Source: an uncultured Butyrivibrio sp. (lineage in GTDB: Bacteria > Bacillota > Clostridia > Lachnospirales > Lachnospiraceae). Taken from it: DNA of 64,000 nucleotides. The notes beneath the pieces were generated by a model. It saw nothing but the letters and a program-made list of their open reading frames with translations. It was not told where the DNA came from and made no database searches. The first letter of the stretch is position 1; every line of letters begins with the position of its first letter. The stretch covers positions 124,001 through 188,000 of the forward strand of contig CAMENP010000001.1 in the NCBI GenBank assembly GCA_945928575.1, given 5' to 3'. Position numbers and translations under genes: made by a program. Of this stretch, positions 27,618 to 36,875 are shown piece by piece.

Positions 27618-28607
27618 ATGACAGTATTAGTTCTCGGAGGAGCCGGATATATCGGTTCACACACAGTTTATGCATTAATTGAGAAAGGTGAAGATGTTGT
27701 AATAATCGATAATCTTGAGACCGGACACATCGAAGCCGTACATCCTAAGGCACGTTTCTACAAAGGCGACATCAGGGACAGAGCTTTTGTTGACAGTGTT
27801 CTTGACAAAGAAAAAATCGACGCGGTAATTCACTTTGCAGCCAACTCACTTGTCGGCGAGAGCATGACCAACCCGCTCAAATATTATGACAACAACGTCA
27901 ACGGAACCAAGGTTCTTCTTCAGTCAATGGTTGCACACGGACTGAACAAGATCGTATTTTCATCAACGGCAGCCACATACGGCGAGCCTGAAAGAGTTCC
28001 GATCCTTGAGACGGACAGGACCGAGCCGACCAATGCATATGGCGAGACCAAGCTTTCCATGGAAAAAATGTTCAAATGGACCGACCGCGCACACGGACTT
28101 AAATATGTTTCACTCAGATATTTTAACGCCTGCGGCGCTCATGTAAGCGGCCAGATAGGTGAGGCACATAAGCCGGAGACACATCTTATTCCGCTCATCC
28201 TTCAGGTTCCGCTCGGACAGAGGGAAGCAATCAGTATTTTTGGCAACGATTACCCGACCAAGGATGGAACATGTATCAGAGATTACATCCATGTTACAGA
28301 CCTTGCACAGGCACACATCCTTGCGGTTGATTACCTTATGAAAGGCAACGACAGTAATATTTTCAACCTCGGTAACGGTGTTGGCTTTACGGTCAACGAG
28401 GTAATCGAGACAGCCCGTAAAGTTACCGGACATCCGATTCCGGCTGTTATGGCAGAACGCCGCGCGGGTGACCCTGCACAGCTTATCGCCTCAAGTGAGA
28501 AAGCTAAGACAATTCTTGGCTGGAAGCCGGAGCATGCCGACCTTGAAGAGATAATCGCGACAGCATGGAAGTGGCACAGCACGCATCCGAACGGATATGC
28601 CAAATAG
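27618..28607 (+). CDS. galE: UDP-glucose 4-epimerase
   Basis: GalE interconverts UDP-galactose and UDP-glucose with bound NAD. This 329-residue cytoplasmic protein starts at 27618 with GGAAGGAG upstream. It has the short-chain dehydrogenase fold: LVLGGAGYIGSHTVYALIEKG at the N-terminus, VIHFAANSLVGES, the catalytic Ser-Thr region VFSSTAATYGEPE and catalytic Tyr/Lys in NAYGETKLSMEK. GDPAQLIASSEKAKTILGW is the usual C-terminal segment. It lies 25 bp after galK and 9 bp before galT, clearly one operon. Confidence 0.97.
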   Translation: MTVLVLGGAGYIGSHTVYALIEKGEDVVIIDNLETGHIEAVHPKARFYKGDIRDRAFVDSVLDKEKIDAVIHFAANSLVGESMTNPLKYYDNNVNGTKVLLQSMVAHGLNKIVFSSTAATYGEPERVPILETDRTEPTNAYGETKLSMEKMFKWTDRAHGLKYVSLRYFNACGAHVSGQIGEAHKPETHLIPLILQVPLGQREAISIFGNDYPTKDGTCIRDYIHVTDLAQAHILAVDYLMKGNDSNIFNLGNGVGFTVNEVIETARKVTGHPIPAVMAERRAGDPAQLIASSEKAKTILGWKPEHADLEEIIATAWKWHSTHPNGYAK

Positions 28608-28616
28608 GAGGATACG

Positions 28617-30107
28617 ATGATTTATTCTGCGATTAAGAAGCTTGTGACATACGGCCTTGAGACAGGCCTTGTGCCTCAGGAAGAGCAAATATACACAACC
28701 AATCTCATTCTTGACTGCCTGAAACTCGACGATTACGAGGATGACGGGGTCGAATATAAGAATGTTGAACTTGAGCCGGTGCTTAAGGAAATACTTGATT
28801 ATGCGGTTTCCAAGGGAATTATTGAGGACAGCATAGTTTACCGTGATCTTTTTGACGCAAAGGTAATGAACTGCCTTATGCCGCGTCCGAAAACGGTAAT
28901 TGACACATTCAAGGCACATTACGCCAATTCTCCGAAGGAGGCTACTGACTATTATTTTAAATTAAGTCAGGATTCGGATTATATAAGAAGATACCGTATA
29001 TGTAAAGATATCAAATGGGTTACTCCGACCGAGTACGGCGATATCGACATCACGATCAACCTGAGCAAGCCGGAGAAGGATCCGAAAGCAATTGCGGCAG
29101 CCAAGACCGCTAAGCAGAGCGGTTATCCTAAGTGCCTTCTTTGCAAGGAAAATGAAGGTTATGCGGGCCGCGTAAATCATCCGGCAAGGGAAAACCACAG
29201 AATTATTCCTATAAAGATCAATAATTGTGACTGGGGCTTCCAGTATTCACCGTATGTGTATTATAATGAACATTGCATAGTGTTCAACGGTGAGCACAGC
29301 CCGATGAAGATAGAGCGCAACACATTTGTGAAGCTTTTTGATTTCGTAAAGCTTTTCCCTCATTATTTTCTCGGCTCCAATGCGGATCTTCCGATAGTAG
29401 GCGGCTCAATTCTTTCACATGACCATTTCCAGGGCGGAAATTACGAATTCGCAATGGCAAAGGCGCCGGTTGAGCGAGAGTTCACGGTTCCGGGATATGA
29501 GGATGTGAAAGCCGGTATCGTTAAATGGCCGCTTTCGGTAATCAGATTAAGAAGCACGGATACGGAAAAAATAATCAATCTTGCGGATCACATCCTTGGC
29601 AAGTGGCGCGCATATACGGACGAGGCGGCATTCATCTACGCCGAGACCGACGGCGAGCCGCACAACACGATCACACCGATTGCCAGATTCAAGGACGGAA
29701 TGTACGAACTTGACCTTGCACTCCGCAACAATATCACGACGGATGAATGTCCTCTCGGAGTGTATCATCCGCATGCCGAACTCCATCACATCAAGAAGGA
29801 GAACATCGGACTTATCGAGGTAATGGGACTTGCGGTTCTTCCGTCAAGACTTAAGGGTGAGATTGAGACACTTAAGGATTATATCATTAATCATAAGGAT
29901 ATCCGCTCCAACGAGAGCATCGAAAAACATGCCGACTGGGTGGATGAATTCAGCAAAAATTATGATGTGATCGATGAGAGCAACGTCGATGAAATTCTCC
30001 GCAAAGAAATCGGAATTGTATTCTCCAAGGTTCTGGAATACGCAGGCGTATTTAAGAGAGACGAAGCCGGAAGAGAAGCATTTGACAGATTTATCAAAAC
30101 GTTATAA
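28617..30107 (+). CDS. galT: Class II UTP/UDP-glucose--hexose-1-phosphate uridylyltransferase
   Basis: GalT exchanges UMP between UDP-glucose and galactose 1-phosphate. This is the long Firmicute form (496 residues), without the compact zinc sites of the short GalT. The HIT-like active site SHDHFQGG (about 263-270) is intact, as are NHPARENHRIIPI, QYSPYVYYNEHCIVF and CPLGVYHPHAELHHIKKENIGL. It is the last gene of galK-galE-galT and is followed by a hairpin. Confidence 0.95.
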   Translation: MIYSAIKKLVTYGLETGLVPQEEQIYTTNLILDCLKLDDYEDDGVEYKNVELEPVLKEILDYAVSKGIIEDSIVYRDLFDAKVMNCLMPRPKTVIDTFKAHYANSPKEATDYYFKLSQDSDYIRRYRICKDIKWVTPTEYGDIDITINLSKPEKDPKAIAAAKTAKQSGYPKCLLCKENEGYAGRVNHPARENHRIIPIKINNCDWGFQYSPYVYYNEHCIVFNGEHSPMKIERNTFVKLFDFVKLFPHYFLGSNADLPIVGGSILSHDHFQGGNYEFAMAKAPVEREFTVPGYEDVKAGIVKWPLSVIRLRSTDTEKIINLADHILGKWRAYTDEAAFIYAETDGEPHNTITPIARFKDGMYELDLALRNNITTDECPLGVYHPHAELHHIKKENIGLIEVMGLAVLPSRLKGEIETLKDYIINHKDIRSNESIEKHADWVDEFSKNYDVIDESNVDEILRKEIGIVFSKVLEYAGVFKRDEAGREAFDRFIKTL

Positions 30108-30120
30108 TATGAATATCAGC

Positions 30121-30141
30121 GGGCAGGCCTAAGGCCTGCCC
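30121..30141 (+). terminator. Hairpin after galT
   Basis: GGGCAGGCC TAA GGCCTGCCC is a perfect 9 bp stem. The T run comes only after a further seven bases, so termination efficiency is uncertain. Confidence 0.6.
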
Positions 30142-30166
30142 GTAATGCTTTTACAAGGAGTTTTTC

Positions 30167-31111
30167 ATGGACAGTCTTATATTCAGTCTTAATGCGACGA
30201 TTCCTGTGTTTCTGGTAATCGTGCTCGGATATATTCTTATGAGGGTCGGATTTTTTACCGAAGGATTTGTAAAAACAGCGGACAAATATGTATTCAAGGT
30301 TGCACTTCCGGTGCTTTTGTTCAAGCAGATTGCGACTGCCGACATTCATTCGGATTTTGACATAAAATTCGTGCTTTTCTGCATGATTTCCACAACACTT
30401 ATGTTTGCCGGTGTGTGGCTTGGCGCGCGTCTTTTCTTAAAGGACAAATCATCCGTCGGTGCTTTTGCGCAGGCGGCCGCAAGGGGCAGCGCGGCAATCC
30501 TCGGTATCGCTTTTATCGAAAATATCTACGGCAGCTCCGGAATGGGACCGCTTATGATCGTGTCGGCAGTGCCGCTTTACAACATATATTCGGTCATAAT
30601 CCTCACGCTCGGTGCATCTGACCGTGAGAGCGGCCGCGGTGCCATCAAAAAAACACTGCGCGGCATCATAACCAACCCGATTATTATCGGCATTGTCCTG
30701 GGCCTTCCGTTTTCGATAGCGGGCATAAAGATTCCGGCAATCCCGTTAAAAACAATGACAAGCATTGCGCAGACGGCAACGCCGGTTGCGCTTCTGGTGG
30801 TCGGTGCAGGTTTCAATGGAAAGCAGGCGCTCGCCAAAATCGGTCCGACCTGCGCCGCAACTTTTATAAAGCTTATCGGGCTCCCGCTCATATTTCTTCC
30901 GGCTGCGCTCGCGCTCGGTTTCAGGAATGAGGCTCTGGTTGCCATAATCATCATGCTCGGCTCACCGACTACGGTTACCTGTTACATAATGGCGCGTAAC
31001 ATGAAAAACGACGAGGTCTTAAGTGCGAGTGTTGTTGTTCTGGCCACTCTTGTATCATCAATTACATTGACTGGCTGGATTTTCCTGATGAGGAGTCAGG
31101 GCTGGATATAA
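30167..31111 (+). CDS. AEC-family (auxin efflux carrier-like) transporter
   Basis: This 314-residue integral membrane protein has about ten hydrophobic helices in two similar halves. The N-terminus (NATIPVFLVIVLGYILMRVGF) and the C-terminal MLGSPTTVTCYIMARNM...VVLATLVSSITLTGWIFL segment are typical of the AEC (PF03547-type) carriers, which move small carboxylates in bacteria. AAGGAG is 6 nt before the ATG. It follows the galactose operon, but a hairpin lies between them, so it may be an independent gene. The substrate cannot be read from the sequence. Confidence 0.88.
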   Translation: MDSLIFSLNATIPVFLVIVLGYILMRVGFFTEGFVKTADKYVFKVALPVLLFKQIATADIHSDFDIKFVLFCMISTTLMFAGVWLGARLFLKDKSSVGAFAQAAARGSAAILGIAFIENIYGSSGMGPLMIVSAVPLYNIYSVIILTLGASDRESGRGAIKKTLRGIITNPIIIGIVLGLPFSIAGIKIPAIPLKTMTSIAQTATPVALLVVGAGFNGKQALAKIGPTCAATFIKLIGLPLIFLPAALALGFRNEALVAIIIMLGSPTTVTCYIMARNMKNDEVLSASVVVLATLVSSITLTGWIFLMRSQGWI

Positions 31112-31122
31112 TGGTTGCCTTT

Positions 31123-31151
31123 TTGACATAATTGTTGTAAAATTTTAATGA
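31123..31151 (+). promoter_or_regulatory. Candidate promoter for the transaldolase gene
   Basis: A consensus TTGACA (31123-31128) is followed after 17 bp by TAATGA, 76 bp upstream of the start. The -10 is weak. Confidence 0.5.
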
Positions 31152-31226
31152 TACAGATATATATTCCGACGGATGATAAGCCTTGTAGGAGGGGCGTTCC
31201 GTCTTAGCAGGAGGTACAAGTTTATT

Positions 31227-31880
31227 ATGAAGTTTTTTATTGACACAGCCAAGGTCGAAGACATTAAGAAGGCCAATGATATGGGCGTTATCTGTGGCGT
31301 AACCACTAACCCTTCACTTATTGCTAAGGAGGGCAGGGATTTCAAGGAGGTTATCGCAGAGATTGCATCCATAGTTGACGGCCCTATAAGCGGTGAAGTT
31401 AAGGCCACCACACAGGACGCAGAGGGCATGATCAAGGAAGGCCGTGAGATTGCAGCCATCCACCCTAACATGGTAGTTAAGATTCCTATGACGGTCGAAG
31501 GTCTTAAGGCAACCAAGGTTCTTGCATCAGAGGGAATCAAGGTCAATGTGACACTTATTTTCAGCGCCAATCAGGCACTTCTAGCAGCAAGAGCGGGTGC
31601 AGCTTATGTATCACCGTTCCTTGGCAGACTTGATGATATATCCACACCGGGTATTGAACTTATCAGAACAATTTCAGATATTTTCATGAACTATCCGGAC
31701 ATCACAACAGAGATAATTGCAGCAAGTATCCGTAATCCGATCCACGTTACGGACTGTGCTCTTGCAGGTGCAGATATCGCAACAATTCCTTATGCGGTTA
31801 TCGAGCAGATGACAAAGCATCCGCTTACAGATCAGGGAATTGAAAAATTCGTTGCAGATTATCAGAAAGTATTCGGTTAA
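31227..31880 (+). CDS. tal: Transaldolase, small TalC/FSA-like form
   Basis: This 217-residue enzyme is the short transaldolase family, which also contains fructose-6-phosphate aldolase. It interconverts sedoheptulose 7-phosphate and glyceraldehyde 3-phosphate with erythrose 4-phosphate and fructose 6-phosphate. It opens [18 protein letters not shown] and has [13 protein letters not shown], the Schiff-base lysine in NMVVKIPMT, and [12 protein letters not shown]. The start at 31227 has GGAGG 7 nt upstream; the longer in-frame ATG is within the leader. The next gene is transketolase, so these form the non-oxidative pentose phosphate pair. Confidence 0.94.
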   Translation: MKFFIDTAKVEDIKKANDMGVICGVTTNPSLIAKEGRDFKEVIAEIASIVDGPISGEVKATTQDAEGMIKEGREIAAIHPNMVVKIPMTVEGLKATKVLASEGIKVNVTLIFSANQALLAARAGAAYVSPFLGRLDDISTPGIELIRTISDIFMNYPDITTEIIAASIRNPIHVTDCALAGADIATIPYAVIEQMTKHPLTDQGIEKFVADYQKVFG

Positions 31881-31935
31881 TACATAGGCAGATTATCGGA
31901 AAACAGCCGTTTAAACGGGTCTGTCCGACTATGTA
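31881..31935. other. Extended imperfect stem-loop between tal and tkt
   Basis: TACATAG (31881-31887) pairs with CTATGTA (31929-31935), ACAG (31903-31906) with CTGT (31921-31924), and CCGT TTAA ACGG (31907-31918) forms the tip. It occupies most of the tal-tkt gap. There is no T run, so it is not a standard terminator. Confidence 0.5.
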
Positions 31936-31963
31936 ATATTTGATATATGAAAGGAATATAATT

Positions 31964-33949
31964 ATGAGTACACAGATTGACAAGATGTCAGTTAATGCAA
32001 TCAGAGTTCTTGCGGCAGATGCCGTACAGAAGGCCAATTCAGGTCATCCGGGACTTCCGCTCGGATGTGCTGCCATAGGATACGAACTCTGGGGCAGACA
32101 TATGAAACATAATCCGGCCAATCCTAAATGGCCTGACAGAGACCGTTTCATTCTTTCGGGAGGCCACGGTTCAACACTTCTTTATTCATTGCTTCATCTT
32201 TTTGGATACGGACTGACTAAGGAAGACCTTATGAATTTCAGACAGGACGGTTCCCTTACACCGGGACATCCTGAATACGGTCACACGATCGGCGTGGAGG
32301 CTACCACAGGCCCTCTCGGCGCAGGTATGGGCATGGCTGTCGGTATGGCAGCGGCAGAGGCTCATCTCGCTTCGATTTTTAACAAAGAAGGATATCCGGT
32401 TGTAGACCATTATACTTATGTGCTCGGCGGAGACGGCTGCATGATGGAGGGTATTTCATCAGAGGCAATGTCACTTGCCGGAACAATGGGACTTGGTAAA
32501 CTTATTGTAATCTATGATTCTAACTCAATCTCAATTGAGGGAAGCACTGATATTGCTTTCACGGAGAATGTACAGAAGAGATTTGAGGCATTCGGTTTCC
32601 AGACCATTACTGTTGAGGATGGCAACGATACCGACGCGATCGGCAAGGCAATCGAGGAAGCCAAGGCAGACACCACAAGACCTTCACTCATTACCGTCAA
32701 GACCCAGATCGGTTTCGGATGCCCGGCTAAGCAGGGCAAGGCAAGCGCACACGGCGAGCCTCTCGGAGCTGAGAATATAGAGGCGCTCAAGGACAACCTC
32801 GGCTGGCCGTCCAAGGAGCCTTTCTTCGTACCGGATGATGTATATGCCAATTACAGCGGGCTTGCTAAGGCAGGCGCTGATAAAGAAGCTGAATGGAATG
32901 CTCTTTTTGCTGATTATTGTGCTAAATTCCCTGAGATGAAGACTCTCTGGGATGAATACCATGATGAAGACAGAGCAGCCAAAGTTCTTGACACCGAGGA
33001 TTTTTGGGCACACGGCGATGCCGCCGAGGCTACAAGAAGCGTATCCGGTAAGGTGCTTAACAAGGCTAAGGCAGTTCTTCCTAACCTTGTGGGCGGTGCG
33101 GCAGACCTTGCACCTTCCACCAAGACATATATGAACGGAGCAGGAGATTTCTCCAAAGCAGATTACTCAGGCTGCAACTTCCACTTCGGTGTAAGAGAGC
33201 TTGCGATGGCTGCAATCGGCAACGGACTTATGCTTCACGGCGGTCTCAGAGCTTTTGTATCCACCTTCTTCGTATTCAGTGATTACACTAAGCCTATGGC
33301 AAGACTTTCAGCGCTTATGAAGCTTCCGCTCACCTATGTATTTACTCATGACAGCATCGGTGTCGGCGAGGACGGCCCTACACATGAGCCTATCGAGCAG
33401 CTTGCAATGTTCAGGGCAATGCCGGGCTTTGCGGTATACCGTCCATGTGATGCTACAGAGACGGCAGCAGCATGGTACTATGCACTGACCAATAAGGACA
33501 CTCCTACAGCTCTTGTTCTTTCAAGACAGAATCTTCCTCAGATGGCAGGTTCATCAAGGGATGCTCTTAAGGGCGGATATGTTATTGATGATTCAACAAA
33601 GGCTGTTCCTGATGTAATCCTTATGGCTTCAGGTTCTGAGGTTTCACTTGCCGTTGATGCCAAGAAGGTTCTCGCAGACGAGGGAATGGATGTAAGAGTC
33701 GTAAGTATGCCAAGCATGGATATATTCGAGCGTCAGAGCGACGAATACAAGGAATCGGTTCTTCCTAAGGCATGCCGCAAGAGAGTTGCTGTTGAAGCTC
33801 TTTCGGATTTCGGCTGGGGCAAGTATGTAGGCCTTGACGGTGCATATGTAACAATGCACGGTTTCGGCGCAAGCGCACCGGCATCCAAGCTTTTCGATAA
33901 GTTCGGCTTCACGGTTGACAATGTAGTTAAGGCAGTTAAGAGCCTGTAA
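31964..33949 (+). CDS. tkt: Transketolase
   Basis: This 661-residue thiamine-diphosphate enzyme transfers two-carbon units in the pentose phosphate pathway. The start at 31964 (MSTQIDKMS) has AAAGGA 10 nt upstream. N-terminal domain motifs are NSGHPGLPLGCA, LSGGHGSTLLYS, GPLGAGMGMAVGMA and the ThDP-binding GDGCMMEGISSEA. The pyrimidine domain has FHFGVREL and FTHDSIGVGEDGPTHEP. The length is that of the undivided type, not the split TktN/TktC form. A long hairpin terminator follows. Confidence 0.96.
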   Translation: MSTQIDKMSVNAIRVLAADAVQKANSGHPGLPLGCAAIGYELWGRHMKHNPANPKWPDRDRFILSGGHGSTLLYSLLHLFGYGLTKEDLMNFRQDGSLTPGHPEYGHTIGVEATTGPLGAGMGMAVGMAAAEAHLASIFNKEGYPVVDHYTYVLGGDGCMMEGISSEAMSLAGTMGLGKLIVIYDSNSISIEGSTDIAFTENVQKRFEAFGFQTITVEDGNDTDAIGKAIEEAKADTTRPSLITVKTQIGFGCPAKQGKASAHGEPLGAENIEALKDNLGWPSKEPFFVPDDVYANYSGLAKAGADKEAEWNALFADYCAKFPEMKTLWDEYHDEDRAAKVLDTEDFWAHGDAAEATRSVSGKVLNKAKAVLPNLVGGAADLAPSTKTYMNGAGDFSKADYSGCNFHFGVRELAMAAIGNGLMLHGGLRAFVSTFFVFSDYTKPMARLSALMKLPLTYVFTHDSIGVGEDGPTHEPIEQLAMFRAMPGFAVYRPCDATETAAAWYYALTNKDTPTALVLSRQNLPQMAGSSRDALKGGYVIDDSTKAVPDVILMASGSEVSLAVDAKKVLADEGMDVRVVSMPSMDIFERQSDEYKESVLPKACRKRVAVEALSDFGWGKYVGLDGAYVTMHGFGASAPASKLFDKFGFTVDNVVKAVKSL

Positions 33950-33958
33950 TATAAAATA

Positions 33959-34022
33959 GGGCATGTGAAAAACGAAGTGAGGTAACTCTGAGTTCTTCTT
34001 TTTCACACGCCCTTGTTTTTTT
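33959..34022 (+). terminator. Long-stem terminator after transketolase
   Basis: GGGCATGTGAAAAACGAAG pairs with CTTCTTTTTCACACGCCC across a roughly 20 nt loop, followed by TTG then a run of T. Confidence 0.78.
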
Positions 34023-34045
34023 GATGATGTATTGGTGATATGCGA

Positions 34046-34552
34046 CTATTTTATCCCATAAAAAATTCCTTTTTTAAATGATAGATAAATCGGCATTCCC
34101 GAAACAAAGTTTAAAAATCCGCCGACTATTATCCACACAAATTCCGGTGAAATACCTATGACCGTAATCTGCAATATTCCTATTACGGCTCCGGCCAATC
34201 CCGAATAAACGGTTACACCAAAGCCCAGATTCTTCTGGCTCCTTGTGGCAATCTCTTTTTCATGTATTTTGTTCAGATTAATAATATAGCCGACACCGAA
34301 CATTACGGCAGCTAACGATATGACAGCCATATAATCCAATACATGATGAAAACCGTTTCCGCAAAAGTAAATAATGCCTGCTATAAGGTGCATTATCCAG
34401 CCAATGTCGCTTAACAGACCCAGTACCAGAAACGGAATGTCAGGCATCATGGCAGTATAGCGGACACCCTGTTTTCCTTCCTGCTCAAGCTGTTTGATAT
34501 GTTCTTCCGTTGTCCCTCTTTTTTCATGCAGGACTTCTTTTATCTTGCTCAT
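34046..34552 (-). CDS. Four-helix membrane protein of unknown function
   Basis: I do not recognise this 168-residue protein. It starts with a charged helix (MSKIKEVLHEKRGTTEEHIKQLEQEG, about 1-27), then has four hydrophobic segments (about 37-62, 68-92, 108-132, 136-158) and a positive tail. A GGAGG-type site precedes the ATG. It lies downstream of dtd on the same strand with a 48 bp gap, so it may be the last gene of the nudix-dtd unit. Confidence 0.6.
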   Translation of the reverse strand: MSKIKEVLHEKRGTTEEHIKQLEQEGKQGVRYTAMMPDIPFLVLGLLSDIGWIMHLIAGIIYFCGNGFHHVLDYMAVISLAAVMFGVGYIINLNKIHEKEIATRSQKNLGFGVTVYSGLAGAVIGILQITVIGISPEFVWIIVGGFLNFVSGMPIYLSFKKGIFYGIK

Positions 34553-34600
34553 AGAAAACCTCCCAAGTCTTAATTTGCTTTTGTTATATCACAATTCTGC

Positions 34601-35050
34601 CTATCCCACCTGGCTGTTGTCAAGTATGATTGTAAACGGCCCGTCGTTCACAAGTGAAACCTTCATGTCAGCTCCGAAGATACCGTGCTCAACGACAGGG
34701 GTCTGCGCGCGGCACAAATCTATAAAAGCTTCATACATGCGGCAGGCTTCATCCGGTGCCTTGGCATTGGTAAATCCGGGTCTGTTACCGTGGCGGCAGT
34801 CGGCGCATAAAGTGAACTGCGATATGATGAGAAGTGAACCGCCGACGTCGGCGAGTGATTTGTTGGTCTTTCCGTTCTCGTCCTCAAAAATACGGAGTTT
34901 CAGCATCTTGTTGACGAATTTTGGAAGCATTTCATCTGTGTCATCGGCCTCAACACCGACAAGGACGAGCAGGCCTTTGCCGATACTGCCAACGGTGGAA
35001 CCGTCCACAGAGACGGAAGCGCTTGTTACACGCTGGATTACTAATTTCAT
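34601..35050 (-). CDS. dtd: D-aminoacyl-tRNA deacylase
   Basis: DTD removes D-amino acids (and glycine from tRNA-Ala) that were wrongly loaded on tRNA. This 149-residue protein begins [17 protein letters not shown] and has both active-site signatures: [17 protein letters not shown] (about 78-94) and NDGPFTI near the C-terminus (the Gly-cis-Pro-type motif). The length is typical. It lies 3 bp after the Nudix gene, so they are co-translated. Confidence 0.95.
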   Translation of the reverse strand: MKLVIQRVTSASVSVDGSTVGSIGKGLLVLVGVEADDTDEMLPKFVNKMLKLRIFEDENGKTNKSLADVGGSLLIISQFTLCADCRHGNRPGFTNAKAPDEACRMYEAFIDLCRAQTPVVEHGIFGADMKVSLVNDGPFTIILDNSQVG

Positions 35051-35053
35051 ATG

Positions 35054-35569
35054 TTACACCTCGAAAGCTTTCTTTATACTGTCATAATGCAGGAAAATTC
35101 CCTGATTGCCAAGTTCTTTGATTTCATCCGGGGTGGCAAAGCGGAATCCGGCAGTCTCCTCGGTCTGAAGATGAACATCTTTCTCATCAAAATCACCGGT
35201 AAATCTGTAGACGTCTACGAAGTAATTGTCGCCCTCGCCCGGATTATCCCTGCGGTATGTAAAAAGATACCCGCCGTCAAAATTATTTACGTCAAGTCCT
35301 GTCTCCTCAAGAACCTCACGCCTTACCGCCTCGGCAGAACTTTCGCCCGCCATCGCGGCACCGCCCGACACCTCCCAGTGACCCGGAGCCCAGGCTTTGG
35401 TCATAACCCTTTTGGTGATGAGAAAACGTCCGTCCGTGCGCCGTATTACACTGAGAACGGTCAGATGGTACTCACCGTCCTTAAGATGCCAGTCATTGCG
35501 CTTCATGGTGCGGCCGGTAGGTTTCTTATCGCTGTCGTATATGTCCCAGAATTCTATTTTGTCGCTCAT
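35054..35569 (-). CDS. Nudix hydrolase
   Basis: This 171-residue cytoplasmic pyrophosphohydrolase starts at 35569 (MSDKIEFWDIYD), with GGAGG 9 nt upstream. The N-terminus (IEFWDIYDSDKKPTGRTMKR) is like the isopentenyl-diphosphate isomerase-type Nudix proteins YfcD and similar. The Nudix box is complete, with SGGAAMAGESS followed by REVLEETGL (about 70-93). Its exact substrate is not predictable. It is coupled to dtd. Confidence 0.9.
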   Translation of the reverse strand: MSDKIEFWDIYDSDKKPTGRTMKRNDWHLKDGEYHLTVLSVIRRTDGRFLITKRVMTKAWAPGHWEVSGGAAMAGESSAEAVRREVLEETGLDVNNFDGGYLFTYRRDNPGEGDNYFVDVYRFTGDFDEKDVHLQTEETAGFRFATPDEIKELGNQGIFLHYDSIKKAFEV

Positions 35570-35790
35570 TATCAGAGCCCTCCATTCACAAATAAATCGT
35601 GAATAATTATACAATATATGAATTGGGCGGTCAAGATGCGCGATAATGCTTGACAGACAAGGGGGGAGATTATAATATATCTAACAGTAGGAGTATGACA
35701 TAGAGGGATTTGGCGCAGGGAAGTATGGGAACTGAAATGTGGGCGGATTTAATGTGTCGGAGACTACTTATACAATAAGGAGGATTTATA

Positions 35791-36525
35791 ATGAACAGAT
35801 TTAAGACAATCGGCGCCGTGGCTCTGGCGGCAGTTATGCTTACGGCCTGCGGTAAAACGGCGGCAACTGATAACGGCGCGCAGAATGAAACAAAGGCAGC
35901 CGCGGTGGAACTCAGCGCAGAACAGTTGGACTATCTCACAACACAGGCGGATTTGACGGAGGACTCCATAGCATTAATGGATTACGAGGCCATTAACTGG
36001 TATCTCCTCGGAACAGGCATGGAACTGTATAACAAGAGTTCGGGTGTTGAGGTGAATGGTATCACATATAAGAATGAATCCGGAACGGATTATATTAATG
36101 CGGTATCCGGGAGTGAGGAACCGATTACACTTGATGAAGTGTATGCCATAAGGGATAAGGAAGCGGATATCAGACTGGAAGACTTCATGGAGTATTCGTT
36201 TGAGATTAAAGTTGTCGATGCCGATGACGGAATATATGCCATGTATGTACCGGTAAAGGATTACGAAAATACCGATGTTGTGACGGCTTTTAAAGAATCG
36301 GATGACGGAACCGTTAAATTAAAAGTGCCGTTTTTGTCATATATAAGCAGTGACGGAACCAATAATACCTTTTCAATCGATTATGACAAGGCATTGTTTG
36401 AGGCCTTTTATGAAAACGGCGATTATTCGATTGATGGCAAGCTTTTCTACGGAATCCAGTACTCGTCGGTAACGGATAAATCGCTGGTATTGCAGGTATT
36501 CAACAATACCGATGAGGAAGTGTAG
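35791..36525 (+). CDS. Lipoprotein truncated by an in-frame amber codon
   Basis: The 244-residue product has a lipoprotein signal (MNRFKTIGAVALAAVMLTAC, lipobox LTAC with Cys20) and should be attached to the outer face of the membrane. The mature part is acidic and begins with a repetitive Ala/Thr/Glu linker; no enzymatic motif is recognised. It ends ...FNNTDEEV at a TAG. The same frame stays open for 70 more codons (36526-36738) that complete an Ig-like domain, so the gene looks recently broken or read through. GGAGG precedes the ATG by 8 nt. Confidence 0.7.
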   Translation: MNRFKTIGAVALAAVMLTACGKTAATDNGAQNETKAAAVELSAEQLDYLTTQADLTEDSIALMDYEAINWYLLGTGMELYNKSSGVEVNGITYKNESGTDYINAVSGSEEPITLDEVYAIRDKEADIRLEDFMEYSFEIKVVDADDGIYAMYVPVKDYENTDVVTAFKESDDGTVKLKVPFLSYISSDGTNNTFSIDYDKALFEAFYENGDYSIDGKLFYGIQYSSVTDKSLVLQVFNNTDEEV

Positions 36526-36738
36526 CTTGGTAAAGGCTTTAAAATATATAAATTAAACGACACGGATAAAGAACTTGTAGTCGAGGACGAGCACGAAATC
36601 GGACAGGCGGTTTCGGGGTCATCATGGGGTACGAGACCGATTTCGTTCGGAGAGGGTAAAACACTTTCCGCAGGCAGTTACATCATTGAATTTGGTGATG
36701 ATAAGACGGGCGGAGAACTTGAATTTGAAATAAAATAA
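36526..36738 (+). pseudogene. Severed 3' end of the preceding lipoprotein gene
   Basis: After the TAG at 36523-36525 the reading frame continues without a stop to TAA at 36738. It encodes LGKGFKIYKLNDTDKELVV, then WGTRPISFGEGKTLSAGSYI and a final LEFEIK. This pattern (short strand after FNNTDEEV, then a tryptophan and a Leu-x-x-Gly-x-Tyr strand) suits the end of a bacterial Ig-like domain. There is no start codon or ribosome binding site of its own. A TGG-to-TAG change is one simple explanation. Confidence 0.7.
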
Positions 36739-36752
36739 GATACGGTTTACAG

Positions 36753-36784
36753 CGGCGTCGTCCATAACAGGGCGGCGCCGTTTT
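36753..36784 (+). terminator. Intrinsic terminator after the interrupted lipoprotein gene
   Basis: CGGCGTCGTCC and GGGCGGCGCCG form an 11 bp stem with two G-U pairs, followed by TTTT. Its position after the second stop (36738) supports the original gene ending there. Confidence 0.85.
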
Positions 36785-36875
36785 GTAATTGTAATACGGT
36801 AAAAAATAATTTTCAAAAATCCCGCCGGATATGGTATGATATGTATACATTTTATATTGCAATGAGGATAAGCCT

